Shown one piece after another: positions 12,645-24,175 of a DNA stretch of 64,000 nt. Made by a program: the position numbers and the translations under genes. Positions within the stretch are counted from its first letter, which is position 1. Each line of letters begins with the position of its first letter. The notes beneath the pieces were generated by a model, which was not told where the DNA came from, searched no databases, and saw nothing but the letters and a program-made list of their open reading frames with translations. Source of the DNA: Capsicum annuum (lineage: Eukaryota > Streptophyta > Magnoliopsida > Solanales > Solanaceae). The stretch lies in assembly GCF_002878395.1 (NCBI RefSeq), contig NC_061115.1:54086609-54150608 (forward strand), read 5' to 3'.

Positions 12645-13004
12645 CTAACCTTCATTTATTTAATTTTTACAGTGATGTTGGAACACTTAAAGCAATTTTG
12701 TTCAGAATTTTCAAGAGTTTAGGTATGATTATGAACTTATCTTAAATTGACTAAGGAGAAATAGGTTTGCACTCTTGGTTCTTTAAATTTTTCTAAACCG
12801 CCAAATCCCAATAGTTCAACATTTTTAAAAAGCTGTCACCACAATCCCATCACTACTGTAACTCTTCATTATTATCGTGTCACCCATCAAATTTCTCTCC
12901 TTTACATTGCAACTTCTCTTTTCCTTCTTATATTTGTTTTTTTTCTCTCACCTCATTCATTCACCATCTTAAAACCAAGAATAACTTAGTGTTTCTTCCT
13001 CACC
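12645..13004 (+). other. Spacer between pol and the third gene
   Basis: Non-coding AT-rich DNA inside the Sirevirus-type element. A pyrimidine-rich run (CTCTCCTTT..., CTTCTCTTTTCC) precedes the start of the envelope-like region and may be its leader. Confidence 0.4.
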
Positions 13005-14731
13005 GTGGCATCTTCATCATTATTTCTATCTTCTGACTCCTCTACTCCTCCTTCTACAACTATCATTCTTCATCCCACTGCTAACACAACACCTTCTATT
13101 CCACCTACCATTCCAATTAAACTATCCGATTTTGCCTCCTTCAAAAATCTCAAAAATCTTTTTGCTTAATTTTTTTCCAATCCTTCATTCTTTCCTAAAC
13201 CCACTCCACCAACTCTAATTCCTCTTCAAATTATCGACCCTGGTGATGTTTTTATTGCAAACTTGATCCCAAGAGAGTCAAGATCTCAATAAAAAAAACA
13301 TTCTTCCTCCATCATTGTTGTTGAGGACCATGATTTTGTTGAACCTTATCCTGTTGTACCCACTCCTATAACTCCTCATACTCGCCAAAAGAAATAATAG
13401 GAAGAAGCATCCCTTGCTAAAGTTATTCAAGCTAGCAAGAGAAAATGTGTGAATACACCCGTCCCTCCTCCTTTTTCTCCTTCTCCCCCATCTTCCTCTC
13501 AAGATGTGCTACTCTGATCTATACGCAAAGGAAAAATAGTAAAATAGACTATTCCAAAACCCTCTGCCTTTCATACATCTTTGAGCCAGCCAAAATTCAC
13601 TCCTACTTTAAAGACTTCATCCTCTTCCAAGTCCACTGCAAAAAGAGCCTCTATACATTCAAGGAAATAGGTTGACATACATGTTCCCTTCGATTTCTCT
13701 GAATCTGAGTCACTTCCTGATGCTCCTGCTGAGTTAGACCCTGACTTTGAGCTTGATGAATCACCTAAAATCTTGACTCTTCTGTAGAGCATTTTCTGCA
13801 TTTTCAGAAGTGTAGGTTGACTAGAGAACGAGTTGTTAGTGGTTTTGAGGGTACTAACATGGAAGTTTTATTGATAAAATTAGAGGCTTAGGGGTGGTCA
13901 CACTTATTTCTTCAAGATGATTCATAAAAAAAGTTTTCAAAAGCTGAGATTTATGAATTCTACACCAATGGGTTGGTATTGGAGAGATATTCTCCACCAC
14001 TATAAGCGGCGTTATAATAAATCTTTATGCTGTCGATATTTCTAGAATCTTAAACATTCCTATGGAGGGATGGGGTCACTATGTCAAGGTCACTTGGCCT
14101 CTACTTGACAATATTGCATCAGCTCTTTATATTTCTCGAAAGTTTTTTGGTAATCCTCAGCTTGTTAATCATTGTAGGGTTTCAAGAAAGAGATGTCTCT
14201 ATTTCATCGTCTCTATTTTGATGTTGTTCACAAGATGATCACACATAGAAAAAAAAGAAGGACTGTAGCAAATTTCCTTGATCTCACTCTCATGGAGCTG
14301 CTTGATACTGAGGTGCAAATTGATCTTCCTAGGATTATTCTAGAGCACATGCAGAGGGTTCTTCTCAAAGATGTGAATGGTCATGCTCTCTCATATGAAT
14401 TTTGGCTTACTCCTATATTTGAAGAATTCAGGGTACCTGTTCAAGTGTGGTCTCTATAGACCACCAAAGATGTTATAGGGACAGTGAGCCATACGACACT
14501 ACCTATTTCAATGAGGAGTGCTGACAATCCTATGCAGTGATTAAGGAATATACTTACTGCTAAAACTGCTGAATTGGAGCTGTGCAGGTTGAAAATCTGC
14601 AACTTCATGCTTAGATTGCTTCTCTTCAAATTGCCCTTGAGAGTGAAAGATCCTCAAATGCTGAAATCGTGCACAAATTGACTGCTCTCATTCCCTATGT
14701 TTCCTCTTCCTCAAATTATCTCTCTTCTTAG
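13005..14731 (+). pseudogene. Sirevirus envelope-like gene (broken)
   Basis: After pol the element holds a further coding region of the kind found in SIRE1-like elements. The likely start codon is now GTG at 13005 (GTGGCATCTTCATCA), followed by a Ser/Thr/Pro-rich N-terminus (ASSSLFLSSDSSTPPSTT...), an acidic middle, and at 14193-14459 a conserved block with LPRIILEHMQRV and HALSYEFWLTPIFEEF, which resembles the 'putative plant transposon protein' domain of these elements. The tail at about 14560-14731 is a heptad-like coiled coil (LQVENLQLHA, IASLQIALESERS). Several stops and frameshifts break it. Whether such genes ever act as envelopes in plants is unproven; the name reflects position and composition only. 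Confidence 0.65.
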
Positions 14732-14963
14732 CATATTAGGAGTACTTTTGTTTTTGTGGCTTCCCTGTTTATATTTATCAGTTTTTTGGTACTAGTTAAT
14801 TATAGCTTGCTCTTGGATGTACTAGACTTTATTGCTTTTTGTGTCTTGCTCCTGCTTAATCTAATGAATGATGGTTCCTTACTCTAGCTTTTGATTGTTT
14901 TAGTGATAGCCCCAGTGGCCATGGATTATTAAACATCTTTTACTTTAATGAGCGATTGTTTTT

Positions 14964-14977
14964 GATAATGTCAAAAG
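14964..14977 (+). other. Extra polypurine-tract-like motif
   Basis: AAAAGGGAGAAAAA lies about 170 bp before the true tract and is followed by TTAGATTGTG. Sireviruses often carry several such motifs between pol and the 3' LTR. Confidence 0.35.
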
Positions 14978-15132
14978 GGAGAAAAATTAGATTGTGCAAT
15001 GTTTATAACTCAAATAACTAACTTGTTTCATTCTTGTATCCTTGTGCTAAATCCTTTATTGAGTATGTCAAGAACTTAAGAGAAAAGTTGTGATGTTGTG
15101 ATGCTGTGAAACATATGCTGGTTTATCATCAT

Positions 15133-15147
15133 TAAAATGGGGGAATT
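15133..15147 (+). other. Polypurine tract of the Sirevirus-type element
   Basis: AAAATGGGGGAATT directly abuts the 3' LTR start TGTTAG, as needed to prime plus-strand DNA. Confidence 0.85.
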
Positions 15148-15996
15148 TGTTAGAGAAATGAAGTTTTGATGATTGACTTATGAATGAAACATGTTAGTCA
15201 TGTTGGTTCTCACAGGAGAAAGTGTTGAGCAAGGCTGATGATAAAATCATGGTTGAAGTCAGAAGTTGATAAGCAAGCAAATTCAGCCTTTGTCACTTGC
15301 AGAAAAGAAGTTTGGAAAGAAGATAAACACGACACTTGAAGATTGAGTTAATAAAGAAATCCTACCCAGACAAGGTGATATATTGCAACAAGGAGTGAAA
15401 CTAACTGAGAGGCCTATTGAAGAAAGAAGATTACATCATCTAAGGACTCCATCAAGAGTTGGCTTAAATAGAAGAGACTGATTCAAAGATTTTCACTCAC
15501 TCACTAATAAGAAAAACATCAATCAGCAAATTCGTTCACCAACTTGAAGAAGAGCATGTTCCTTTACTTAGAGAGTCGTAGACTTTGTGTAATAGGTTGG
15601 TTCTTTGAGTTATAATGAGTTTTATTTCCAGTCTCAGCGAAATATAAATTGAGTTAGGAGTTGTGTCTTCAAGTTAGGGAACTCGAAGACTTGGGAACAC
15701 TTATCTTGGTAAGATTTGTGTTATTGTAGAAATAGGAGTTAGAGTTTAATTCCTAGTTTACAAGAGTCCTGTAATTTGTTGATTGTTGAGGTTCAAGAGT
15801 TTTAGTGAAGTTGGGGTTAAATCCTGTAGAGATACATGTCGTGGCTTTTTACACCTTTCCTGAGCTAGGTATTTTCCACGTAAAAACATTGTCTTCTCAT
15901 TTACTCTTCATAAGTGAATCATGTTAGTATACTTGTTTCACTGATAGGCAACAAATAGAGCAAAACAGTAAAATCAGTAGGGTACGCACTCTAACA
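15148..15996 (+). repeat. 3' LTR of the Sirevirus-type element
   Basis: It starts TGTTAGAG and ends CTCTAACA, perfect eight-base inverted ends, followed by the CAAAG duplication. It aligns end to end with 6893-7739. Confidence 0.95.
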
Positions 15997-16001
15997 CAAA
16001 G

Positions 16002-17236
16002 GCCTTCAAAAATGAAAGAATTGTTTGGGCATTTCTCTACTCATTCAAGAAATTCCTTTCTTGTCATTTACATATGTGAGAGCGAGCTATGCTTAGGCCA
16101 GTTTCTTCAGTCCACTTTTTCGTATATCACGAATAGTTATAATTATTCATGTATATATTTTGGTGATAATGCTCAGACAAAGATCAAATACATGTTAAGA
16201 TTCGTCCATTTAATCATAGAGAAGCAGACAACAAATAATGTCGATTAGGGTATGCTCCTCTATATTATGAATTTTTATATTACTGTTAAACTACATGTGT
16301 TACTATGTCTATCAATTGCATCAGTCTCTGAAATTATATCCTGAATAAACTTAAAATAGAAAATTATGAAGATTTATAAAGTATTTATTTTTTATTGGAT
16401 ATGACTAAGTTAATTCTAAACCCAACCACTTCTAATTCACTATAGTCAATGAAGATTTTGATTCTAAAATAATGGACAAATCCAGTTCCTCGAGAAACAA
16501 ATCAATAAATCATAATCTTTACTTGATTTTTTTGTTCGCAAGGGAGTAACTGAAATAGTAGTATTCATAATAAAGTACTTGATGATGAGGTTGTTGTTGA
16601 TATTGTTCAAACTGAGACTGTTGTTAATAATGTTAATGTGTAAGTTTAAATCCGCAAGGTATGTAAGATTTCTGTCAAGTTTAAATTTTTTTTTATGAAT
16701 TATTGTTTAGTATATTCAGTAGCAACTTGTTATTTAGTTGATCTTTTGGGTATGTATATATTTATTTCTTTCAAAATGGTGCGATTAAAATGTAAAAGAG
16801 CCTAATTTAATTTCTTCAAACTCAATTTTAAAAGCAAGATGGCCAGTGAAACTGGAGAAAAGAACGTAGAGTGAGGCCGAAAAATGTGAAAGATTAAAAT
16901 AACTTATCATATAAATTATGATTTAATTTTTAGATAATTTTTGCTATACATTTGACGATTCTAATACTTAGTTTTCTTTCGCCTCAAATGAAGTATGTGT
17001 TATCTGCAACCGGTGTTAGAATTCAGTTTTTACTTAATTATAGAATCAAACTTTGTATTAGCTGAATGAAGGAGAATGAACAGGCAATTAAAGGCTAGAA
17101 CTAGATCACGCCAACATAGACAATGTGATCGTGTATGTCTTTCTAGCAAGTTCAAGATCCTACACGAATAACTTTGTTCTCAAATGAATTTATATACTAT
17201 AATGCATATTATGTTACTATTAGTTTCATGTATTTA
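16002..17236. other. AT-rich flank without a supported gene
   Basis: Nothing recognisable. The small frame at 16012-16248 has no known domain and ordinary AT-rich codon content. Confidence 0.4.
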
Positions 17237-17483
17237 CTCCCTCCGTTTAAAAAAGAATGATCTACTTTTCTTTTTAGTTCGTTTAAAAAAAAGACCTCTT
17301 TCCTTTTTTTAACAATTTTTTACTTTTAACTTTCCAAGTGGCATGCTTAAGACCACAAGATTGAAGGACATTTTGGTACATTTATCATATCCTTAATTTA
17401 AGGCCATAAAATTTAAAAGTCTTCTTTATTTTCTTAAACTTCGTGTCAAATCAAAATAGGTCATTATTTTTTAAACAAGGGAA
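17237..17483. mobile_element. Stowaway-like MITE, ~247 bp
   Basis: The left end CTCCCTCCGTTTAAAAAAGA pairs with the complement of the right end (TTGTTTAAAAAATAATGACC). TA flanks both sides (17235-17236 and 17484-17485). Its interior ('ttaaggccataaaatttaaaagtct', 'cttcgtgtcaaatcaaa') is similar to the copy at 38693-38935 in the opposite orientation. Confidence 0.8.
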
Positions 17484-18069
17484 TATCTTTTTTGAATAAT
17501 CCTACTAAATAATTCAACCAAGAGTGGAATTACTCCCCCCACCCCAATTAGATCTCTTTTGTACAAAATTGTTCAAAAAACGTGCACGAGTCATGTATTA
17601 TATTTTTAGGATTCGACTCCTCTCCATTTTCTTTCTCTTCAATTTTTCTAAGTTTCTATTTTATTTATTGACACATGGTAAAGGTTAAATTTAATGGTTA
17701 AGATTTAACTATTCAAAGTAAATCTTTAATCATGATTTAAATAATAATAAAATTATATTATTTGGTTTCAAAAATTATTATAATTCCACAATCCTAACAA
17801 CATATTATCTTGTCCATAAATATATTTGAAAAATTTATCTTCCTAATTGTTTTTTTTTTCTCCAGACAGATCCAACTTTCAATTTTTGTTTAAATTAATC
17901 TTTATATTGCAATTTTTTCTTTCAAACCATCTCTTTAACAATTATCTTCAGAAAATTTATTTCACAACCAAAATATGGAGAAACTAGGTGAAATAATATA
18001 GCAGAAATAATTGGTTCTCCATTAGCTTATGTTTAAAGAAAAAACTTCCAAAAAAGGCAATGAAAAATT
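17484..18069. other. AT-rich stretch, nothing recognised
   Basis: No coding frame, RNA gene or repeat is supported here. It forms the left flank of the plastid-derived block. Confidence 0.35.
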
Positions 18070-18580
18070 AATTTAAATTATCCTATAGATGTCGTATTTA
18101 TGCCTGTTCGAAACGCAAATCATAGTATTCATTCTTATGAGAATGAACATGAAAAACAAGAAACACTTTTTATCGAAATATAGACAAACGGAAGTTTAAC
18201 TCCGAAAGAAGCTCTTCATGCTGCATCCCGAAATTTAATTGATTTATTTATTCTCTTTTTACATATGGAGGAAGACAATTTATATTTACAGGACAATCAA
18301 CACACGGTTCCTTTATCTCCTTTTGCCTTTCATGATAAATTGGCTAAACTCACAAAAAAATAATAATAATAACATTGAAATCGATTTTTATTGACCAGTC
18401 AGAATTGCCTTTCAGGATCTATAATTGCCTCAAAATGTAATATATATATATACATTATTGGACCTTTTGAATAACAGCCAAGAAGATCTTAAGAAAATTG
18501 AATATTTTCGTAGCGAAGATATAAAGCAGATATTGGGCACTTTATAAAAATATTTCATAATTGATTTAGCAAAAAATAAC
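18070..18580 (+). pseudogene. rpoA: rpoA 3' fragment, plastid RNA polymerase alpha subunit (NUPT)
   Basis: The functional plastid gene encodes the alpha subunit of the plastid-encoded RNA polymerase, whose C-terminal domain contacts promoters and regulators. Here only the C-terminal part remains. Recognisable runs are [43 protein letters not shown]-like sequence and [19 protein letters not shown], then FIDQSELPF with YNCLKM and [13 protein letters not shown] small AT-rich slippage zone (TAATAATAATAAC at 18361-18373) and stops break the frame. It lies tail to tail with petD as in plastids. It is not expressed as a plastid gene from the nucleus. Confidence 0.9.
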
Positions 18581-18767
18581 TTCTAAATCTATTGGAATTA
18601 TTTATTCAAAATAGATTGAACTCTTAAGCATAATTAATATATCATATTAGAAATAAATTCAGAATTAAATTGACTAGATGTATCTAGGGAAAATTCGCTT
18701 TAAAGAAACTATTTTCTAAATACACATGTCGTGTTATTTCATAATTGAATCAATTAAAAATTAAAAA

Positions 18768-19352
18768 TTAAAAAATACCTAAAGTTAGGAATTTATCAAT
18801 AGGTAATGTTGCACCAATGTCCAACCAAAGGGCGACTACGGTACCAACCAAAAAGAAAGTCATCGCTACTAGACGGAGAAATGAATTTTGAAATTTCTAA
18901 ACTTTCTATAAAAAAGGTACTGTTAATAATTCCACGGTAATTGAAACCATTAAAAGAAACCCCAACAACTTATTGGTCATTGTACGAAGTATTTGAAATA
19001 CAGAAAAGAAATACTATTTAGGTAAGATTTCTAAAGGAGTTCCAAATGGATCTGCTGGTTCACCAATCATTGATGGTTTTAAAATGGCTAAGCCTACATT
19101 ACATACAATAGTACCTAGAATTACTACTGGAAAATATATAAAAGATTATTAGACAATGCGGGCTCTCCATAATAATTATGATCCATACCTTTAGCCAATT
19201 TAGCTCTTAATACAGGATCATTCAAGTCAGGATTTTTTGTTATTGGGATAGGTGAATTCTCATAGATCCATCCCCCGAGGGAACTAGACATGATAATTCT
19301 TAATCATCCAGCTCGAGCAACAATGAAAAGAATTAGATGAATACATATATCC

Positions 19353-19401
<49 letters not shown>

Positions 19402-20034
19402 ATATATATATATGTTACCTATCTTTACACATGCACATATATGATAGAGGAATGGTTCAATGTAAGAAAATTTGACTGAATTCTTTTTTATAGAATTGCA
19501 ACTATCCATTACAAAACAAAGAATTGTGTTCTTACAAGTAAATACTCAAAACCCAAGTAGACTTACAAATCATATCATTATATGATCAAATGCTTTCTGG
19601 GTCATCTCAGACCTTCTAATTGGCATTTATCTCCAAAATGCTTGGAGATACACATACAAGGTTTGCTTATTACTAATATAGTCTATCCTTTCTTCTTCTT
19701 TAGATCCCTAATTTCACTCCGATAGTAGTATTGATCATGTCAATGCAGAGGAAATGAATACATTTACACATTATTAAATCTTATAAGTGAACTAGATAAA
19801 ACAAAATCAAGAATCTGTTTTATCTAGTTCACTTATACTGGACCTTATGGAGCCTGCTCATGTACAACATGATTCGGACCTGATCATAGAAAAGATTTCC
19901 TTTAAGCAAACCAGCCTATCCTCTATATAGGGCTTATACGACTATTGGAACAAAGACACATTTGGTTGTGAATTTCCATGTGACAGGCATATATCTACAC
20001 AGACCAATCAATAATTTAAGTCACGCACTCCCAT
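18768..20034 (-). pseudogene. petD: petD with group II intron (NUPT)
   Basis: petD encodes subunit IV of the cytochrome b6f complex of thylakoids. Exon 2 is at 18768-19241 on the minus strand, with [20 protein letters not shown], then [16 protein letters not shown] and the end [12 protein letters not shown] plus stop. The eight-base exon 1 (ATGGGAGT) is at 20027-20034. The intron between them keeps a group II domain V-like hairpin near 19266-19315 (GAGCTGGATGATT ... TCATGTCTAGTTCCCTCGGG) and is interrupted by the (TA)n tract at 19350-19412. Exon 2 contains stops (for example the Trp of ILPEWYF is lost) and small indels, so this is a dead nuclear copy. In the plastid it is co-transcribed with petB, which lies just upstream here too. 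Confidence 0.92.
19350..19412. repeat. (TA)n microsatellite inside the petD intron copy
   Basis: Almost pure alternating TA interrupted once by TTTA at 19386-19389. Plastid introns lack such a long tract here, so it probably expanded after transfer. Confidence 0.85.
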
Positions 20035-20237
20035 AATCCATTTTCTCTTAATAAAATTCCTTTCAATCCCCCCGTTTAGTTGACATGAATAGTTAAAGGG
20101 AAATATTCAAATCCATGTCCTATTATTTTCAATAATCCATACTTGTAGCAATGAAATACCATATATTCCTCCACCAAGTGATAAATGATTGATTACAAAT
20201 ATTTATAAATATTTAGGATGTATTTTTTTTGCTCTAT

Positions 20238-20876
20238 TTATAAAGGCCCAGAAATACCTTGTTTACGTATCATTGGAAAGTGCATTAATATAAATACAAT
20301 AGTAAGAAGTGGAAATACAAAAGAGTGTAAACTATAAAAATGAGTCAAAGTAGATCGTCCCATACTAGCGCTTTCGCACAATAATTCGACCAAAGATGAT
20401 CTTATTACAAAAATAGCGTCAGGGACACCTGTTACTATTTTCACTACCCAATAACCAATTTAGTACCGGGGCAAGGAATAACTAGTTACGCCAAAACATA
20501 CGGTTAATACAGCCAGAACCATACCTGTAACCCAAGTCAATTTGCGAGGTTTTTTAAATCCACCGATGAGATACATACGAAATACATGCAGGATCAACAT
20601 TAGGAACATCATACTTGCCGATCATCGATGAAATAATTAGATTAACCAACCAAAGTTGGCTTCAATCATTATGTATTAAATATAAGCAAACGCCTCAGTA
20701 ACGGTCGGACGGTAGTAAAAAGTCATAGTAAATCCAGTAGCTACTTGTTCTAAAAAACAAGCAAACATAATTTCTCCTAAAAAATAAAATATATTAACGT
20801 GAGGAAAGACGTATTTACTAGTTATATCATCTGTAATTGCTTGAATCTCAATCATTCTTCAAACCAATCATATACT
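20238..20876 (-). pseudogene. petB: petB exon 2, cytochrome b6 (NUPT)
   Basis: Cytochrome b6 binds the two b hemes of the thylakoid b6f complex. On the minus strand exon 2 starts with the codons for VYDWFEE next to the intron end and runs to [14 protein letters not shown] and its stop at 20238. Stretches such as [45 protein letters not shown] and [10 protein letters not shown] are clear. Residues usual in plastid copies are changed (VIRSSL for [16 protein letters not shown] for LRGSASVGQS), the frame is interrupted upstream of 20444, and a small insertion sits near 20655. The six-base exon 1 is not present because the block breaks within the intron. Confidence 0.93.
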
Positions 20877-20960
20877 TTATTGAGATAGGCGGAACTCTCC
20901 CTCTGAGAACTGTATATGAGACTTCCATCTCGTACAGCTTAAGCAAAAGCACTCAAATAC
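20877..20960 (-). other. 3' end of the petB group II intron (NUPT)
   Basis: The complement reads GAGCTGTACGAGATGGAAGT then CTCATATACAGTTCTCAGAG, the domain V hairpin of the petB intron, just before exon 2. Upstream intron sequence and exon 1 are missing. Confidence 0.8.
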
Positions 20961-21500
20961 TAGTTGCAATGGATATGGAATAGAAAGTTTTAAAGTTATT
21001 AAGTTTTGATCCCATCTTCTCAAAAGTTTTAAAGTTATTAAGTTTTGATCTCATCTTCTCTGGAAAATCCGAAAGCTCTTCTTTGTGGCGATAATACCAA
21101 AATATTAAGTTGGAACAGTCGTCTTTATCTTTATTTTGATACATATGGGCCTCTTGAATTCTCTTTTTCCCTATTTCTTTCTAGAATTTATTTTTGTGGA
21201 ATATAGCTTTTATTCTTTATTTTCTTTATTATTGATAGGAATTCTCTTGTTAAGACCCTATGAGTCGATTAAAACCTCAGATTCATACTAGAACCATGAT
21301 GATTCAGTAAAAAAAATCTAAGCTAAATCAAATCAAGGATTCTCTTAGTAAGAATCATCACTTATTCCCTGGATAAATATAATGACTAAAAATTCAAAGA
21401 AAGGTTTTGCTTTTAGTCAAAATATAAATAGGGGTTAAAAGAAAAGAATCTTTCGATTTAGAAATTCGAATTCTTTGTTTGAAATTTTCTTGGAGCCAAT
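20961..21500. other. Organelle-like spacer and short duplication
   Basis: A 35-40 bp unit ('agttttaaagttattaagttttgat' and 'catcttctc') is duplicated in tandem at 20986-21060. The following sequence to 21500 has the look of a plastid intergenic spacer, but I could not place it. It lies directly against the gypsy LTR and may be continuous with 30062 onward on the other side of that insertion. Confidence 0.45.
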
Positions 21501-23950
21501 TATAAAACCCCACAAAATCCTAAGCTCAACTCATTCTTTTAAGCTTGCTAAGGGGTCCCAGACTTAGAAAAATTCTAGCTAAGTATTCAGACTTAGTATT
21601 ATTTTGGCCTTGTAAGTTGGCAATTATATTTCACAACTCTTATGACCTTAAAATATCGATCTTTGGATTGATCCATGATCAGGAATGTCAGTAGGTGTTC
21701 CCGAACGAGTTTTGAATTTTTTTGGACCTCGTTTAGACCATTTCTAGTGACCAAAATAGTGAGTCAATGCGATCTTGACGCGTCGCATCGTCCATCACAT
21801 CGATAGATAATTTTTTCCTCAGCTTAGTGCAAATTCCAGTGAATCGATGCAGACTCAACGAGGCAAATTGGCCATTGCGTCGATGCCAATGACACGGCAC
21901 GTCGATCTGGATGTCGACAGTTCAGTTTTTAGTCATTACAAAGTCGCATCCTTAGGGGTATTTGGGTATTTTTCCACGTCCTTCAGCCCCCAAAAACATA
22001 AAATTTATCCTTCTATTTGCAACATACACTCATTATTTGACAAATTGCTCAAGAACAAAAAATTCTAGGTGATTGAATTTCAAATTCAAGGCTCAAGATT
22101 CCACTGTTAATCTTCAAGAATTTAGCAACCAAGGTATGCCAAGTGTTCATCCACGGGTTCCTTCCATCCTTAGAGTCCAAGAAGCTCTTTTAAACTTCAA
22201 ATAGCTTGATTTCATGCTTTTCATGATTTGGATTCAAGTGTATTCATGATTATAATGTTGGTTGAATTTCTAATCCATGATTAAGTGCAAGATTTATGTA
22301 AATACAACTATCATGTATATAGTATCATGTGAATTTATGTTAAAGACTTGAAATTGTGATGCTTGTGTGTTGATTAGTACTATGTGCATATACAATGCCT
22401 TCCAAGTATTTGATGAGTTGTTCATGAGAATTAAATAATGAAATTATATCATGATATCATGTATTCAAGTTCATGTCTTGCAAGTGTTTGCTAGAATGTC
22501 CCAATGAATGAATGATGATCAAGTAGTTATTTATCATATTTCAAGATTATGTCATGTCTTATAATTTATGCTATTGAATCCTGGGGTATTTAATATTCGA
22601 TAATTTAGCTGATTACCTAGAGTCATGGTCAGTCTCAAGATAGTATCAGTCATGTCACACTCAATAGTACTCTCAGTCAATTACAAAACTCAGGAAAAAC
22701 TCAGTATACTCAGTATCAGTCCAGTCTAGTTCAGTATTCAGTTCATGCCTCAGTAAATTTAGCTAGTTAACAGAATTCATTAATATTCCATCAGTCAACA
22801 GAACTCAGTAAACTCAGTCCTGTTCAGTTAGATAGTATAATCAGTAACAGTTCAGTCAAGCCTAGTATGAACTAGAAATCAGTTCAGTGTCTTTTCAGTT
22901 AGGAGTAGGATTCAGCACCGAGTTAACCAGGGATGGGGGCATTTCTGCCAGCAGAGGGTTTGACCCTTAGTAGCAATCCCTACATTACAAAACTACGTAG
23001 CCAGTGTAGATTGAGATATCTTCCTGCCAGATATTATGAGGGTTGATACATCTCATTCAAATTTTCCTGCCAGCGAGGGTTGATAAAAGAGCTTTCTATC
23101 AGAGAGGGTTAACTCATATTTTGTCTTTACCTATGGCACGGTATTTGCACCCTTCCAACTAGGGTTATAGGTTGTACCCCAATCTATTTAGAAAGGGGCA
23201 TGTCGGTTAGATGATTACCTCCCACAGTCTCAGTTTTAAATTCAGTCTCAGTACAAAACTCAGTTTAGTTTTACAAATTCAGGACTGTCAGACACAGTCA
23301 CTCCATTCAGTATGGAACTTAGTATAGTTTTATAGAATCAAGACTGCCAGCTACAGTCATTCAGTTATCAGTAATTCAGTAGCAGTATACTCAGATATCA
23401 ATTAATCAGTATTTAAACTCAGTATCCATTATTATTACGATCTTAGTTACAGTATACGTATTCATGCATGTACTCTCATTCAGTTATATTCATGTCATTC
23501 AGTCAGGATTGTTCATGCATATGGACCCATACATTTCAGCCATCTCACTTAGCATACCAGTACATTTAAATTACTGACGCATACTTTTCTCTTGCGCTAT
23601 AATGTCTTATATCATAGGTTCAGATGCACGAGATCCTGATCAACTCTAGCATTTACAGATTTTCAGTAGTCAGAGTTAGTGGTAAGTATTTTTAGATAGA
23701 TATTTTAGCAGACAATTTATAGGCATTTCATACTAGAGTATTTTCAGACAAATATTTCAGTTTTGGTATTGTTATACCATATTCAGTTTTATTTTAGTAG
23801 TGAACCTTATGGCATTTTCTCCATCAAATTTTCATATATTACAGTATTATCATTCAGTTACTGCAGCATGTACCAGTCATGGGTTAGCTTGTGGTCCTTC
23901 GGGATTATGAGCATCGTGTAGCATCCAGGGTACAGAATCGAGGCGTTACA
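21501..23950 (+). repeat. 5' LTR of the gypsy element (long form)
   Basis: It begins TATAAAACCCCACAAAATCC, the decayed form of TGTAAGACCCCGCAAAATCC at the 3' LTR, and ends GGCGTTACA. The part from about 22600 to 23500 is crowded with CAGT/TCAGT motifs. Segment 22850-23950 aligns closely with 28895-30061, and 21501-21870 aligns with 28495-28870. The stretch between these blocks is mostly absent from the 3' LTR. Confidence 0.88.
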
Positions 23951-23953
23951 AAG

Positions 23954-23967
23954 TTGGTATCAGAGCC
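23954..23967 (+). other. Primer binding site (Met-tRNA) of the gypsy element
   Basis: TTGGTATCAGAGCC starts three bases after the LTR end and matches the initiator Met-tRNA 3' end exactly as in many plant retrotransposons. Confidence 0.9.
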
Positions 23968-24175
23968 TAAGGTTCTACAGAGTCCTAGGAAGTCTGAAAG
24001 GTACATCTAGTAGAGTCTTTTGCATGGGTGTATAGCGCGTCATACTTATGGACAGGAGGCTGCTAGGTATTTTAGGAAAAGTTTCCCTTCTTTCAGTATT
24101 CATATCGTGTGAGTGAGCATGATCTCAGGTTAAGCTCTCATTCTAATTCATATCTTCCTTATGCTTCCAGAATAT

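Larger units (their letters stand above)
6893..15996 (+). mobile_element. Full-length Ty1/copia retrotransposon, Sirevirus type (inactive)
   Basis: The 9.1 kb element is bounded by similar LTRs and by the five-base target duplication CAAAG (6888-6892 and 15997-16001), so it is complete and was inserted as a unit. Order on the + strand: 5' LTR, Met-tRNA primer site, gag with two zinc knuckles, protease, integrase, reverse transcriptase, RNase H, then a 2.6 kb third region with an envelope-like gene, polypurine tract and 3' LTR. Integrase before reverse transcriptase is the copia order. The long gag and the extra envelope-like gene are marks of Sireviruses (SIRE1/Maximus group). By eye the first ~255 aligned LTR bases hold about 19 substitutions and one indel, so the insertion is not recent. 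Every coding module has stops or frameshifts, so it is non-autonomous today. Confidence 0.95.
18070..21500. other. Plastid-derived DNA (NUPT), rpoA-petD-petB segment
   Basis: Three plastid genes lie in the order and orientation of the land-plant large single-copy region: rpoA on +, then petD and petB on the opposite strand with their introns. Gene spacing (about 200 bp between petB and petD) is also normal. All three carry stops or indels, many of them C-to-T type, as expected for plastid DNA decaying in the nucleus. A (TA)n tract has expanded inside the petD intron. The block ends at 21500 where the gypsy element begins. Confidence 0.93.

Noticed and set aside
20238..20444. petB frame read as a working gene
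   Set aside because: It is only part of exon 2; exon 1 is absent, upstream frame is broken and conserved residues are changed.
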